From Nocardioides sp. JS614 (GTDB lineage Bacteria > Actinomycetota > Actinomycetes > Propionibacteriales > Nocardioidaceae), in assembly GCF_000015265.1 (NCBI RefSeq), contig NC_008699.1, positions 186,001 to 250,000 of the forward strand: 64,000 nt of DNA. The letters run 5' to 3'. Shown here piece by piece: positions 8,312 through 14,386 of this stretch; positions within the stretch are counted from its first letter, which is position 1, and each line of letters begins with the position of its first letter. The notes below the pieces were generated by a model. It did not search any database. It saw nothing but the letters and a program-made list of their open reading frames with translations, and was not told where the DNA came from. A program made the translations under genes and the position numbers.

Positions 8312-9097
8312 GTGCCCCCTGTCACCCCGGCTCCGCGCCTCCGGATCACCCTCGTCCAGCACGCCTCCGGCCTCGAGCCCGAGGCGAACCGCCGGCTGTT
8401 GGGCGAGCTGACCCCGGCCGGGTCCGACCTCGTGGTCTTCCCCGAGGCGTTCGCCCGCGACTTCGGGGACGCGGGCTCCGACGTGAGCGCGTACGCCGAG
8501 TCCCTCGACGGGCCGTTCGCGACCGAGGTGGCGCGGGTGGCCGCCGACCGCGGGACCACGGTCGTCGCCGGCCTGTTCGAGGCGGGGGAGGATCCCACGC
8601 GGCCGTTCAACACCCTGGTGCTGCGCGGTGCCGCGGAGGCGTCGTACCGCAAGGTCCACCTCTACGACTCCTTCGGCTACCGCGAGTCCGACCGGCTCAC
8701 CGCGGGGCCGACCGGCCCGGCGGTGGTGGTCGAGGTCGGCGGGTTCCGGGTGGGGCTGATGACCTGCTACGACCTGCGCTTCCCCGAGCTGGCGCGGACC
8801 CTGGTCGACGCCGGGGCGCAGCTGCTCGTCGTGCCGTCCGCCTGGGTGGCCGGGCCGCGGAAGGTCGACCACTGGCGCACCCTGGTGCGCGCCCGCGCCA
8901 TCGAGAACACCGTGTTCGTGGCCGCCGTGGGCCAGCCCGGACCGCGCTACACGGGGCACTCGATGGTCGTCGACCCGCTCGGGGACGTGCTGGTCGAGGC
9001 CGGCGACGAGGCTGCGGTCGTGACCGCGACGGTCGATCTCGAGGCGCTCGCCGCGGCCCGCCGGACCAACCCGTCCCTGGCCAACCGGCGTCTGTAA
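8312..9097 (+). CDS. Carbon-nitrogen hydrolase (nitrilase superfamily amidase)
   Basis: 261-residue cytoplasmic amidohydrolase. The catalytic triad is in place: Glu in VVFPEAFA, Lys in YRKVHLYD and Cys in GLMTCYDLRFPE, the last two motifs being typical of the Nit1/Nit2 branch (deaminated glutathione or omega-amidase-like activities). Length fits this branch. The GTG start follows mobA divergently, with only 35 bases between the two genes. The natural substrate cannot be assigned more closely. Confidence 0.88.
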   Translation: MPPVTPAPRLRITLVQHASGLEPEANRRLLGELTPAGSDLVVFPEAFARDFGDAGSDVSAYAESLDGPFATEVARVAADRGTTVVAGLFEAGEDPTRPFNTLVLRGAAEASYRKVHLYDSFGYRESDRLTAGPTGPAVVVEVGGFRVGLMTCYDLRFPELARTLVDAGAQLLVVPSAWVAGPRKVDHWRTLVRARAIENTVFVAAVGQPGPRYTGHSMVVDPLGDVLVEAGDEAAVVTATVDLEALAAARRTNPSLANRRL

Positions 9098-9108
9098 CCT
9101 CACCTCTC

Positions 9109-10179
9109 GTGTCCAGGTCCACCCCGCGTCGTCGAGCCGAGCGGCCGCCATCGCGCCGGGCGCGCGCCGCGGCCGCGCTGCGCACCCGTGCCGAGCGGGT
9201 CGCCAGCTCGTGGGTGCCGGTCGTCCTGTGGGTGCTGGTGGTGCTTGCGGGACTGGGGGCACTCGTCTCCTGCCTGGCCGAGGTCGGCCCCGGATGGCTC
9301 TGCGGCTACGGGTCGGTCGCCGTGGTGACGGCGTACTCCTGGGCGCTCGCGGCGCGCACCGGCGGCCGTCCGGTCGTGGTCGGGCTGCTGGCCCTGGTGC
9401 TCGGGGTGGTCGTGGTGGTCAGTGACGACGACTCGCTGCGCACCGGTGCCGCCGTGCTGACCTGCGCGGTGTCGTCGGTGCTGGCCGTGATGGCGACGGT
9501 GCCGGCGGTCCGGTTCGTGCACGTGGTGCGCGAGGTGGTGCTCGCCGTGCTCGTGGCCGCGATCGGTGCGCTGGCGACCGTCGGGTTCGAGCCGGTCGTC
9601 ACCGTCGAGCGCTTCGAGTACGCCGCTCTCGCGCTGTCCTTCTTCGGGGCCCTCGTGCTGGTCTACCGCCTCGGCGCCGGCCTGCACGGGCTGGGCCGCC
9701 GCGGCGTGGTGACGGTGCTGATGGGCAGCCTCCTGCTCGCGGTGACGCTGGCGTACGCCGAGCTGCTGCGCCGCTACGGCACCCCGGGCCTGGTCGACAG
9801 CCTGCTCGACGTCGTCGACTGGAGCCGAGAGCACCTCGGTGCCTTCCCGCGTCCCCTCGAGGTGCTGCTGGGCGTCCCCGCGCTCGCCTGGGGCACCCAC
9901 ATGCGGGCGCGGCGGCGGCAGGGCTGGTGGGTCTGCGCGTTCGGCGTGGCGGCCACGCTCCCGGTGGCGGTGGCGCTGGTCAACCCGCGGATCACCCTCC
10001 TGGAGAGCGGGCTGTCGGCGGCGTACGGCGTGGTCGTCGGCCTGCTGATCGGCTTCGTCGTGATCCGCCTCGACCTGGCCATCACCGGACCGCGCGGCGG
10101 TCGGGGACGTCGCGGCCGGCGGGCCGAGGAGGCGAGCGCCCTGCGCCCCGAGCCGAGCCGGACCCGGGCGCTGCTGTGA
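9109..10179 (+). CDS. Multi-pass membrane protein of unknown function
   Basis: 356-residue protein starting with a highly basic stretch (about residues 1-33), followed by some eight to nine hydrophobic helices and a basic tail from about residue 325. No enzyme or transporter motif was recognised. GTG 9109 lies 11 bases after the amidase stop, so it may be co-transcribed. Some actinobacterial proteins of this layout sit near carrier-domain genes, but no function is claimed. Confidence 0.75.
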   Translation: MSRSTPRRRAERPPSRRARAAAALRTRAERVASSWVPVVLWVLVVLAGLGALVSCLAEVGPGWLCGYGSVAVVTAYSWALAARTGGRPVVVGLLALVLGVVVVVSDDDSLRTGAAVLTCAVSSVLAVMATVPAVRFVHVVREVVLAVLVAAIGALATVGFEPVVTVERFEYAALALSFFGALVLVYRLGAGLHGLGRRGVVTVLMGSLLLAVTLAYAELLRRYGTPGLVDSLLDVVDWSREHLGAFPRPLEVLLGVPALAWGTHMRARRRQGWWVCAFGVAATLPVAVALVNPRITLLESGLSAAYGVVVGLLIGFVVIRLDLAITGPRGGRGRRGRRAEEASALRPEPSRTRALL

Positions 10180-10212
10180 GGGTACGGGCGAGTAACGACT
10201 AGGTTCACCAGC

Positions 10213-10446
10213 ATGGCGCGTGAGCAGGTGACCGAGGTCGTGGCGGAGATGGTGGCCAACGTGTTGAGCGTCGCCGTGGCTCCCGGTGACCCGGTCGAGG
10301 CGGGGGACACCGTCGTGCTGCTGGAGTCGATGAAGATGGAGATCCCGGTACTGCTCGAGGCGTCCGGCACCGTGCGGGCGGTCAAGGTCGCCCCGGGCGA
10401 CGTGGTCCAGGAGGGCGACGTGCTCGTGGAGATCGTGCGCTCCTGA
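10213..10446 (+). CDS. Stand-alone biotin/lipoyl carrier domain protein
   Basis: 77-residue protein consisting only of a biotinyl-lipoyl attachment fold. ESMKMEIPV contains the biotinylation MKM lysine (residue 40), preceded and followed by the usual PGDPVEAGD and PGDVVQEGD hairpins. Such small carriers serve acyl-CoA or pyruvate-type carboxylases in trans, but no carboxylase is in the window. The start ATG has no strong ribosome site. A 50-bp palindromic repeat begins 23 bases after the stop. Confidence 0.9.
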   Translation: MAREQVTEVVAEMVANVLSVAVAPGDPVEAGDTVVLLESMKMEIPVLLEASGTVRAVKVAPGDVVQEGDVLVEIVRS

Positions 10447-10468
10447 GCGCCCGCAGCGGCGCACGGTC

Positions 10469-10518
10469 GGGTCGTGTGCCTCAGAACGCTCCATGGCGCG
10501 TGCTCAGGCACACGACCC
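10469..10518. repeat. Dispersed 50-bp palindrome, copy 1
   Basis: Begins GGGTCGTGTGCC and ends GGCACACGACCC around a central CCATGG. Compared with the perfect copy at 58106-58155 it has a few mismatches in the left arm. It lies between the biotin carrier gene and the leftward tRNA-Ser, at transcript ends on both sides, where it could act as a bidirectional terminator. Confidence 0.9.
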
Positions 10519-10529
10519 GAGCACAAGGG

Positions 10530-10614
10530 CAGAGGGGGCGGGATTCGAACCCGCGGTAGGTCTCCCTACGACCGCTTTCAAGGCGGTTCCGATCGGCCAC
10601 TCCGGCACCCCTCC
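10530..10614 (-). tRNA. tRNA-Ser (anticodon UGA)
   Basis: 85-nt class II tRNA. Acceptor GGAGGGG pairs with CCCCTCT (a G-U at the first pair). The anticodon loop is CTTGAAA, giving UGA. There is a long variable arm (GTAGGGAGACCTAC), a T-arm GCGGG-TTCGAAT-CCCGC and discriminator G. CCA is not encoded. It reads UCA and other UCN codons. Confidence 0.95.
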
Positions 10615-10674
10615 GTGTCCGGGCGAGCCCGGGCACCCGACGAGTGTAGGGGCGTGGGGTCGTGGAGCCGGTGG

Positions 10675-11058
10675 CTACTCCGAGCCGCCGAGCTCCAGTT
10701 CGACCTCGTCGTAGGCCAGGTCGTGCAACCGCTGGGCGTGCCGGCCGAGGTCGACCAGCAGCCGGTCCAGCTCGGTGCACACCGCGTCGACGTCGTCGCT
10801 CTCGAGCACCGGGGTGCCGAGCGCGCTGAGCCGGCCGAGCAGCGCCGTGCGCTCGCGGAGCACGCTGCCCGTGCGGGCGGCCAGCCAGCCCTCGTCGGCG
10901 TACTCGGCCTCGGCGAGGAGGGCGTCGCGGACCCCCGCCATCTGCTGGCGGACCGACCACCGCCAGCTGCCCAGGGAGACCCCGGGCTCGCTCAGGGAGT
11001 AGAGAGCCTGGCGCAGACCCTGCAGTGCGACTGACATCCCGGTCGTGGTGATGGTCAT
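10675..11058 (-). CDS. Small helical protein of unknown function
   Basis: 127 residues, predicted mostly alpha-helical (LQGLRQALYSLSEPGVSLGSWRWSVRQQMAGVRDALL and similar), acidic at the C-terminus, with no signal peptide. ATG 11058 is preceded by GGGAGG at good spacing, so the longer frame that begins at 11124 is not used. No family was recognised. It is divergent from the membrane PH-like gene. Confidence 0.7.
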   Translation of the reverse strand: MTITTTGMSVALQGLRQALYSLSEPGVSLGSWRWSVRQQMAGVRDALLAEAEYADEGWLAARTGSVLRERTALLGRLSALGTPVLESDDVDAVCTELDRLLVDLGRHAQRLHDLAYDEVELELGGSE

Positions 11059-11168
11059 CGGAACCTCCCGGCGGCCCGGAGCGGTGGGGGGACTTCGAGT
11101 GTCACCCCGACCGGGCGAGACCACAACCCGCTGCGGGGTCCGAATCCGGTGTCTTGTTCAATCAACCC

Positions 11169-11642
11169 ATGGTTGACGGGTCCGCTGCCCCCCAGGTGTC
11201 CGACTATCGGCTCGCGCCGGCCTTCGCTGCCCGGTTCGTGGGGGCCTTGCTGGTCGCCCTCGCCGTCGTGCTCGTGGTGGTGACGGTGCTGGTCGCCGTC
11301 CTCCGGCTGCCGGGCGTGATCCTGCTGGTCGTCGCCGTGGTCGGGGCCGCGGCCACCCTGGCCGCCGCCGTCCTGATCTCACAGCGCGTCGCCGTGGTCC
11401 AGCTCGGCCCCGAGGGCTACCGGGTGCGGCTGGTCCGCGGTGCGGGGGTCACCGCCGCCGGTTGGCGGGAGGTCGAGGAGGCGGTGACCGCGTCGCCCGG
11501 CGGCGTCCCGGTGGTGGAGCTGAGGCTCAGCGGGGGCCGCACCACCACGATCCCCGTCCACGCCCTGGCGGCGGACCGGGAGGAGTTCGTGCGTGACCTG
11601 CAACGCCATCTCCAGGACGGCCAGGGCCTGCGCCCGCTGTGA
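11169..11642 (+). CDS. Small membrane protein with PH-like C-terminal domain
   Basis: 157 residues. Two adjacent transmembrane helices (about 20-70) are followed by a beta-rich domain of about 80 residues with the pattern VVQLGPEGYRVRLVRG ... GWREVEEAVTA ... VELRLSGGRTTTIPVHALAADREEFVRDLQRHL, which resembles bacterial PH-like (YdbS/DUF58-neighbour) domains. ATG 11169 is preferred over an in-frame TTG at 11154. Function unknown. Confidence 0.7.
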   Translation: MVDGSAAPQVSDYRLAPAFAARFVGALLVALAVVLVVVTVLVAVLRLPGVILLVVAVVGAAATLAAAVLISQRVAVVQLGPEGYRVRLVRGAGVTAAGWREVEEAVTASPGGVPVVELRLSGGRTTTIPVHALAADREEFVRDLQRHLQDGQGLRPL

Positions 11643-11695
11643 GCACCCTGATTGGTCGTCCGCGCCGGGGCCTTGTAGCCTGTCCGGGCTGTCGG

Positions 11696-11788
11696 GGAGG
11701 CGTCGCCTAGTCCGGTCTATGGCGCCCGCCTGCTAAGCGGGTTGAGGGCAAACCCCTCTCGCGGGTTCAAATCCCGCCGCCTCCGCCA
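11696..11788 (+). tRNA. tRNA-Ser (anticodon GCU)
   Basis: Class II tRNA with acceptor GGAGGCG/CGCCTCC, anticodon loop CTGCTAA (GCU), a long variable arm and T-arm GCGGG-TTCAAAT-CCCGC. CCA is encoded (11786-11788). A TAGCCT -10-like box lies at about 11676. It reads AGC and AGU codons. Confidence 0.97.
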
Positions 11789-11792
11789 GCCG

Positions 11793-11830
11793 AACCGCCC
11801 CGGCGCGCCTCGTGCGCCGGGGCGGTTCTT
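11793..11830 (+). terminator. Rho-independent-like terminator of tRNA-Ser(GCU)
   Basis: 14-bp perfect stem: AACCGCCCCGGCGC (11793-11806) pairs with GCGCCGGGGCGGTT (11814-11827) around a 7-base loop, followed by CTT. It lies five bases after the tRNA. Confidence 0.85.
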
Positions 11831-11904
11831 CGCGTTCTCCCGCGGCCTCCGTCGAGGGCGGCTACGGTGGCATGGAGCGAGCATTTCGGGGAGTCCAAGG
11901 ATCG

Positions 11905-12672
11905 ATGGTCGAGAAGGTCGGGGTCGGTCTCGGGCCGCGCAACCGGATCCCGGAGATGCGTCGGCAGGAGGCCCTGGACGCTGCCGCGATCCTTCAGATG
12001 CGTCGGAGCGAGCTCGCGGCGCGGCTCGCACGCGGGGAGGACTGCCAGGCCCGCGTGGTCGCCCGCACGCTTGCCGGGATCAACGAGTGGATGCGCGAGG
12101 ACTGCCTCGGCTGGCGGGACCTGCTCTCGGTGCGTCCCTCGGGGACCCTGCCGCAGCTGAGGGTGAGCGTGCCCCACAACCGGTCGCTGGTCGCGACGGG
12201 GCTTCAGATGGTCAGTCTGCTCGACCACGACGGCTGCGTCCCGGCGGCCCGCATCTTCCTGGCCAACGAGGAGCCGGGCTATTACCGGTTCGGCGTCGGC
12301 CCGGTCCAGATGAAGATCGTCGACCGGCGCTACGTGCTGCTCCAGGGGCCGTTCGTCGACGACGAGTCAACGCTGATGGCCGTCACGGCGCCGGACTGCC
12401 TGGCTGCCGCGTGGCAGTACTGGCACGCCTCGATGGCCTCCTCGTTCCCGGCCGAGGAAGAGGCCGCCGGCGGCTTGGCCGCGCTCACCCCGCGTCAGCG
12501 TCAGGTCGTGGTCCTGCTGGCCGACGACACCCGGGACGCGGCGATCGCGGAGACCCTTGATGTCAGTGTTCGGACCGTGCGCTCGGACATCGCCGAGCTG
12601 ATGGAGCGCCTAGGCGTGCGCTCCCGCTTCGCGGCGGGCGTGCGCGTCAAGGAGCTGCTCCGGGAGCAGTAG
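11905..12672 (+). CDS. LuxR-type HTH regulator with TrmB-like sensor region, upstream of a secreted peptide gene
   Basis: 255-residue DNA-binding regulator. The C-terminal 65 residues are a LuxR/FixJ HTH (LTPRQRQVVVLLADDTRDAAIAETLDVSVRTVRSDI is the core pattern). The N-terminal part is helical. The central region contains KIVDRRYVLLQGPF followed by a TAPDC...WQYWHASM stretch. A matching IVVDRR...W block and a C-terminal HTH occur in the regulator at 13226-14248, so the two are probably diverged relatives flanking a 44-residue secreted peptide gene. No receiver domain or phosphorylation site is seen, so it is more likely an effector-binding orphan LuxR than a response regulator. ATG 11905 has AAGG close upstream; ATG 11872 is an alternative. 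Confidence 0.82.
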   Translation: MVEKVGVGLGPRNRIPEMRRQEALDAAAILQMRRSELAARLARGEDCQARVVARTLAGINEWMREDCLGWRDLLSVRPSGTLPQLRVSVPHNRSLVATGLQMVSLLDHDGCVPAARIFLANEEPGYYRFGVGPVQMKIVDRRYVLLQGPFVDDESTLMAVTAPDCLAAAWQYWHASMASSFPAEEEAAGGLAALTPRQRQVVVLLADDTRDAAIAETLDVSVRTVRSDIAELMERLGVRSRFAAGVRVKELLREQ

Positions 12673-12819
12673 TGGCTCGTCCGGTTGCAGGTTGTTGCAA
12701 GTCGCGCGACGCGGCTCGTAGCTGGCCGGTACGCTCCCGCCCGGCGGTCAGGCTGCCACGGGGGACAGCCCGACCGCCGGCCAGCGGCCGTCGTAGCCCG
12801 CACCGCGCCAGCGAGGCGC

Positions 12820-12858
12820 TGCAGTTTTGTGCAGCGATTGCAGAAACATGCAATGCAG
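12820..12858. promoter_or_regulatory. Helically phased TGCA repeats upstream of the secreted peptide gene
   Basis: TGCA words begin at 12820, 12830, 12839, 12849 and 12854, mostly written TGCAG, with spacings of 10, 9, 10 and 5 bases, inside an unusually AT-rich patch for this genome. Two further TTGCA words lie at 12685 and 12695, also 10 apart, just after the upstream regulator gene. This looks like a multi-site operator on one face of the helix, about 100 bases before the peptide gene. No other gene lies in 12673-12959. Confidence 0.55.
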
Positions 12859-12959
12859 AATTTTGAGGCATCCATTTCTTGGCTTCTTCGTCGCGCGCGC
12901 GAGGACACTAGCCACACCGGGTCTTCCGTGGGACCCGACGTCGAAGGTGGAGAGGGAAC

Positions 12960-13094
12960 ATGAACATTGCGCGCAAGGTTGCGATCGCGGTCGTCACCGC
13001 GACACTGAGTGTCGGGCTTCTGGGGATCTCGGCCCCTGCGCAGGCCGACAGTGGCTGGGGGCTTCGAGTAGGTTCCGGAGCACAGTCCAGGTAG
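12960..13094 (+). CDS. 44-residue secreted peptide precursor (candidate signalling peptide)
   Basis: A short gene with GGAGAGGGAA just before its ATG. The product has a classic signal peptide: basic MNIARK, hydrophobic VAIAVVTATLSVGLLGI, and cleavage motif APAQA followed by Asp. Cleavage would release a 15-residue peptide, DSGWGLRVGSGAQSR. The mature part has no Cys, Ser/Thr-rich leader or LPxTG, so it is neither a lantibiotic-like precursor nor an anchored protein. It lies between two related LuxR-like regulators, behind phased operator repeats, and is followed by two strong hairpins. A secreted pheromone or small antimicrobial is the leading idea; there is no homology support from sequence reading alone. 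Confidence 0.72.
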   Translation: MNIARKVAIAVVTATLSVGLLGISAPAQADSGWGLRVGSGAQSR

Positions 13095-13097
13095 CCC

Positions 13098-13167
13098 GGT
13101 CGAGCCGGGGACCCAACTCACCCCCACTTGTTCGGTCCCAGCGCCACCCCCCCGGCCCGGCTCGACC
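13098..13167. other. Long-range stem just after the peptide gene
   Basis: GGTCGAGCCGGG (13098-13109) pairs with CCCGGCTCGACC (13156-13167), enclosing 46 C-rich bases, starting four bases after the peptide stop codon. It may protect the short peptide mRNA or form the first part of a double terminator with the adjacent hairpin. Confidence 0.6.
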
Positions 13168-13172
13168 AATCA

Positions 13173-13211
13173 CGACGAAGGGCAGCGACCTCAGGTCGCT
13201 GCCCTTCGTCG
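13173..13211. terminator. Strong bidirectional hairpin between the peptide gene and the leftward regulator
   Basis: 18-bp perfect stem with a 3-base loop: CGACGAAGGGCAGCGACC (13173-13190) and GGTCGCTGCCCTTCGTCG (13194-13211). The two flanking genes converge on it, so it can end both transcripts. Confidence 0.88.
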
Positions 13212-13225
13212 CGTCTTGACCCGTC

Positions 13226-14248
13226 TCAGGCCTCGGGCACTTCCTCTTCGTCGTCCTCGTCGTCTCGTCCGGTGATGCCGAGGCGGCCGATCTTGTAGCC
13301 GAGCTGGAACCGGGTCTCCGCCTCGAACTCCTCCTTGAGGTCGGAGATGTACCCGGCGTACGTCCGGGGGCTCACCCCGAGCCGCTTCGCCGAGACCGGG
13401 TCGGAGTGGCCCTCGATCAGCATCCGCAATGTCATCGAGCGCTGCTCGGATGCGATGTCGCGCATGACCGACGCCTCGCGGCTGGTGAACGGCCTGCCTC
13501 GTTCCCAAGAGCGCTCGAAGATGTCCACGAGGTACGCGACGACCGACGGCTCGCGAACGGCGAGCGCGACCCGGTGGGTCTCGTTGCTCGGGATGACGGC
13601 CACTCGGCGATCAACGACGATCATCCGGTTGAAGAACTCGTCGAGGGTGCGCACCTCGCTCCCGCGCTCGGTCACCTGGGCGACGTACTGACGGGTGATC
13701 GTGTTGCGGCGGGCGCTGTGCTGGTAGAGCGTGCGGATCCGGGCACCGCGCTCGAGCAACGCGGTGTCGCGCAGCACGACGTGCGGCAACACCTTGGTCG
13801 AGTGGATGGCCTGCGGCTGAGCGGTGAGCATCTCCTCCTCGCACTCCGCGACGAGAGCTGCGAGGAACGGATCGATCTCGTCTGCTGGAAGGTAGGTGAA
13901 GGGGCCTGTGGCGACCGAGCCCGGTGCCTTGCGCCACGCCTGCGTGAGGGTGCCGAAGGCGGATGCCCAGCTCGAGGACTCCTTGAGCAGTCGAGCGCCC
14001 TCCTGGCCGAGGGGCGAGACGACCCTCGACTGCACGACACCGGGGTCCTGAGCCTCCCAGCGTGCGCTGTCCGAGCTCAGCCTCGTCAGGCCCAGGGTGC
14101 GCAACAGCTCGAGGGCCGGGTACAACTGCCCGCCTGGGGTCAGGCGGCTGTCCTCGGCGGGAAGGCCCCCAGCGGTGACGAGTTCTTCGTAGAGGGCGGT
14201 TCCGGCGCCCTCGAACAGGGCACGCTCCTCCGGACCGTAGGTCTCCAC
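13226..14248 (-). CDS. TrmB-like/LuxR-type HTH regulator, convergent to the peptide gene
   Basis: 340-residue regulator without signal peptide. The N-terminal third looks like a winged-helix module (EELVTAGGLPAEDSRLTPGG...ALELLRTLGLTRL). The middle (about 130-250) includes IRTLYQHSARRNTITRQYVAQV and IVVDRRVAVIPSNETHRVALAV, as in TrmB-type regulators. A C-terminal HTH (MTLRMLIEGHSDPVSAKRLGVSPRTYAGYISDLKEEF) is followed by an acidic tail. Its central VDRR block and C-terminal HTH parallel the regulator at 11905-12672. It faces the secreted peptide gene across a bidirectional terminator. The ligand is unknown; a peptide-derived signal is one possibility. Confidence 0.82.
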   Translation of the reverse strand: METYGPEERALFEGAGTALYEELVTAGGLPAEDSRLTPGGQLYPALELLRTLGLTRLSSDSARWEAQDPGVVQSRVVSPLGQEGARLLKESSSWASAFGTLTQAWRKAPGSVATGPFTYLPADEIDPFLAALVAECEEEMLTAQPQAIHSTKVLPHVVLRDTALLERGARIRTLYQHSARRNTITRQYVAQVTERGSEVRTLDEFFNRMIVVDRRVAVIPSNETHRVALAVREPSVVAYLVDIFERSWERGRPFTSREASVMRDIASEQRSMTLRMLIEGHSDPVSAKRLGVSPRTYAGYISDLKEEFEAETRFQLGYKIGRLGITGRDDEDDEEEVPEA

Positions 14249-14324
14249 GTGACCCTCCCCTTTCGACCGTCCCCCCGTGCGCGCCGAACCCGTGAGCCGA
14301 TGATCCCACAGTGCCGCAACGGGG

Positions 14325-14356
14325 AGGACCCCGTCCCTGCCGGGACGGGGTCCTTC
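14325..14356. terminator. Terminator downstream of pckG
   Basis: 13-bp perfect stem (AGGACCCCGTCCC with GGGACGGGGTCCT) with loop TGCC, located after the pckG stop on the minus strand and before the leftward regulator. Confidence 0.82.
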
Positions 14357-14386
14357 CGTGGTGATCCGGGCGACGGGCGGCCGGTG

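Noticed and set aside
12647..13219. Several short frames on both strands around the peptide gene
   Set aside because: They lack ribosome sites, overlap the operator repeats or hairpins and have chance-like composition; only the 44-codon frame at 12960 has a ribosome site plus signal peptide.
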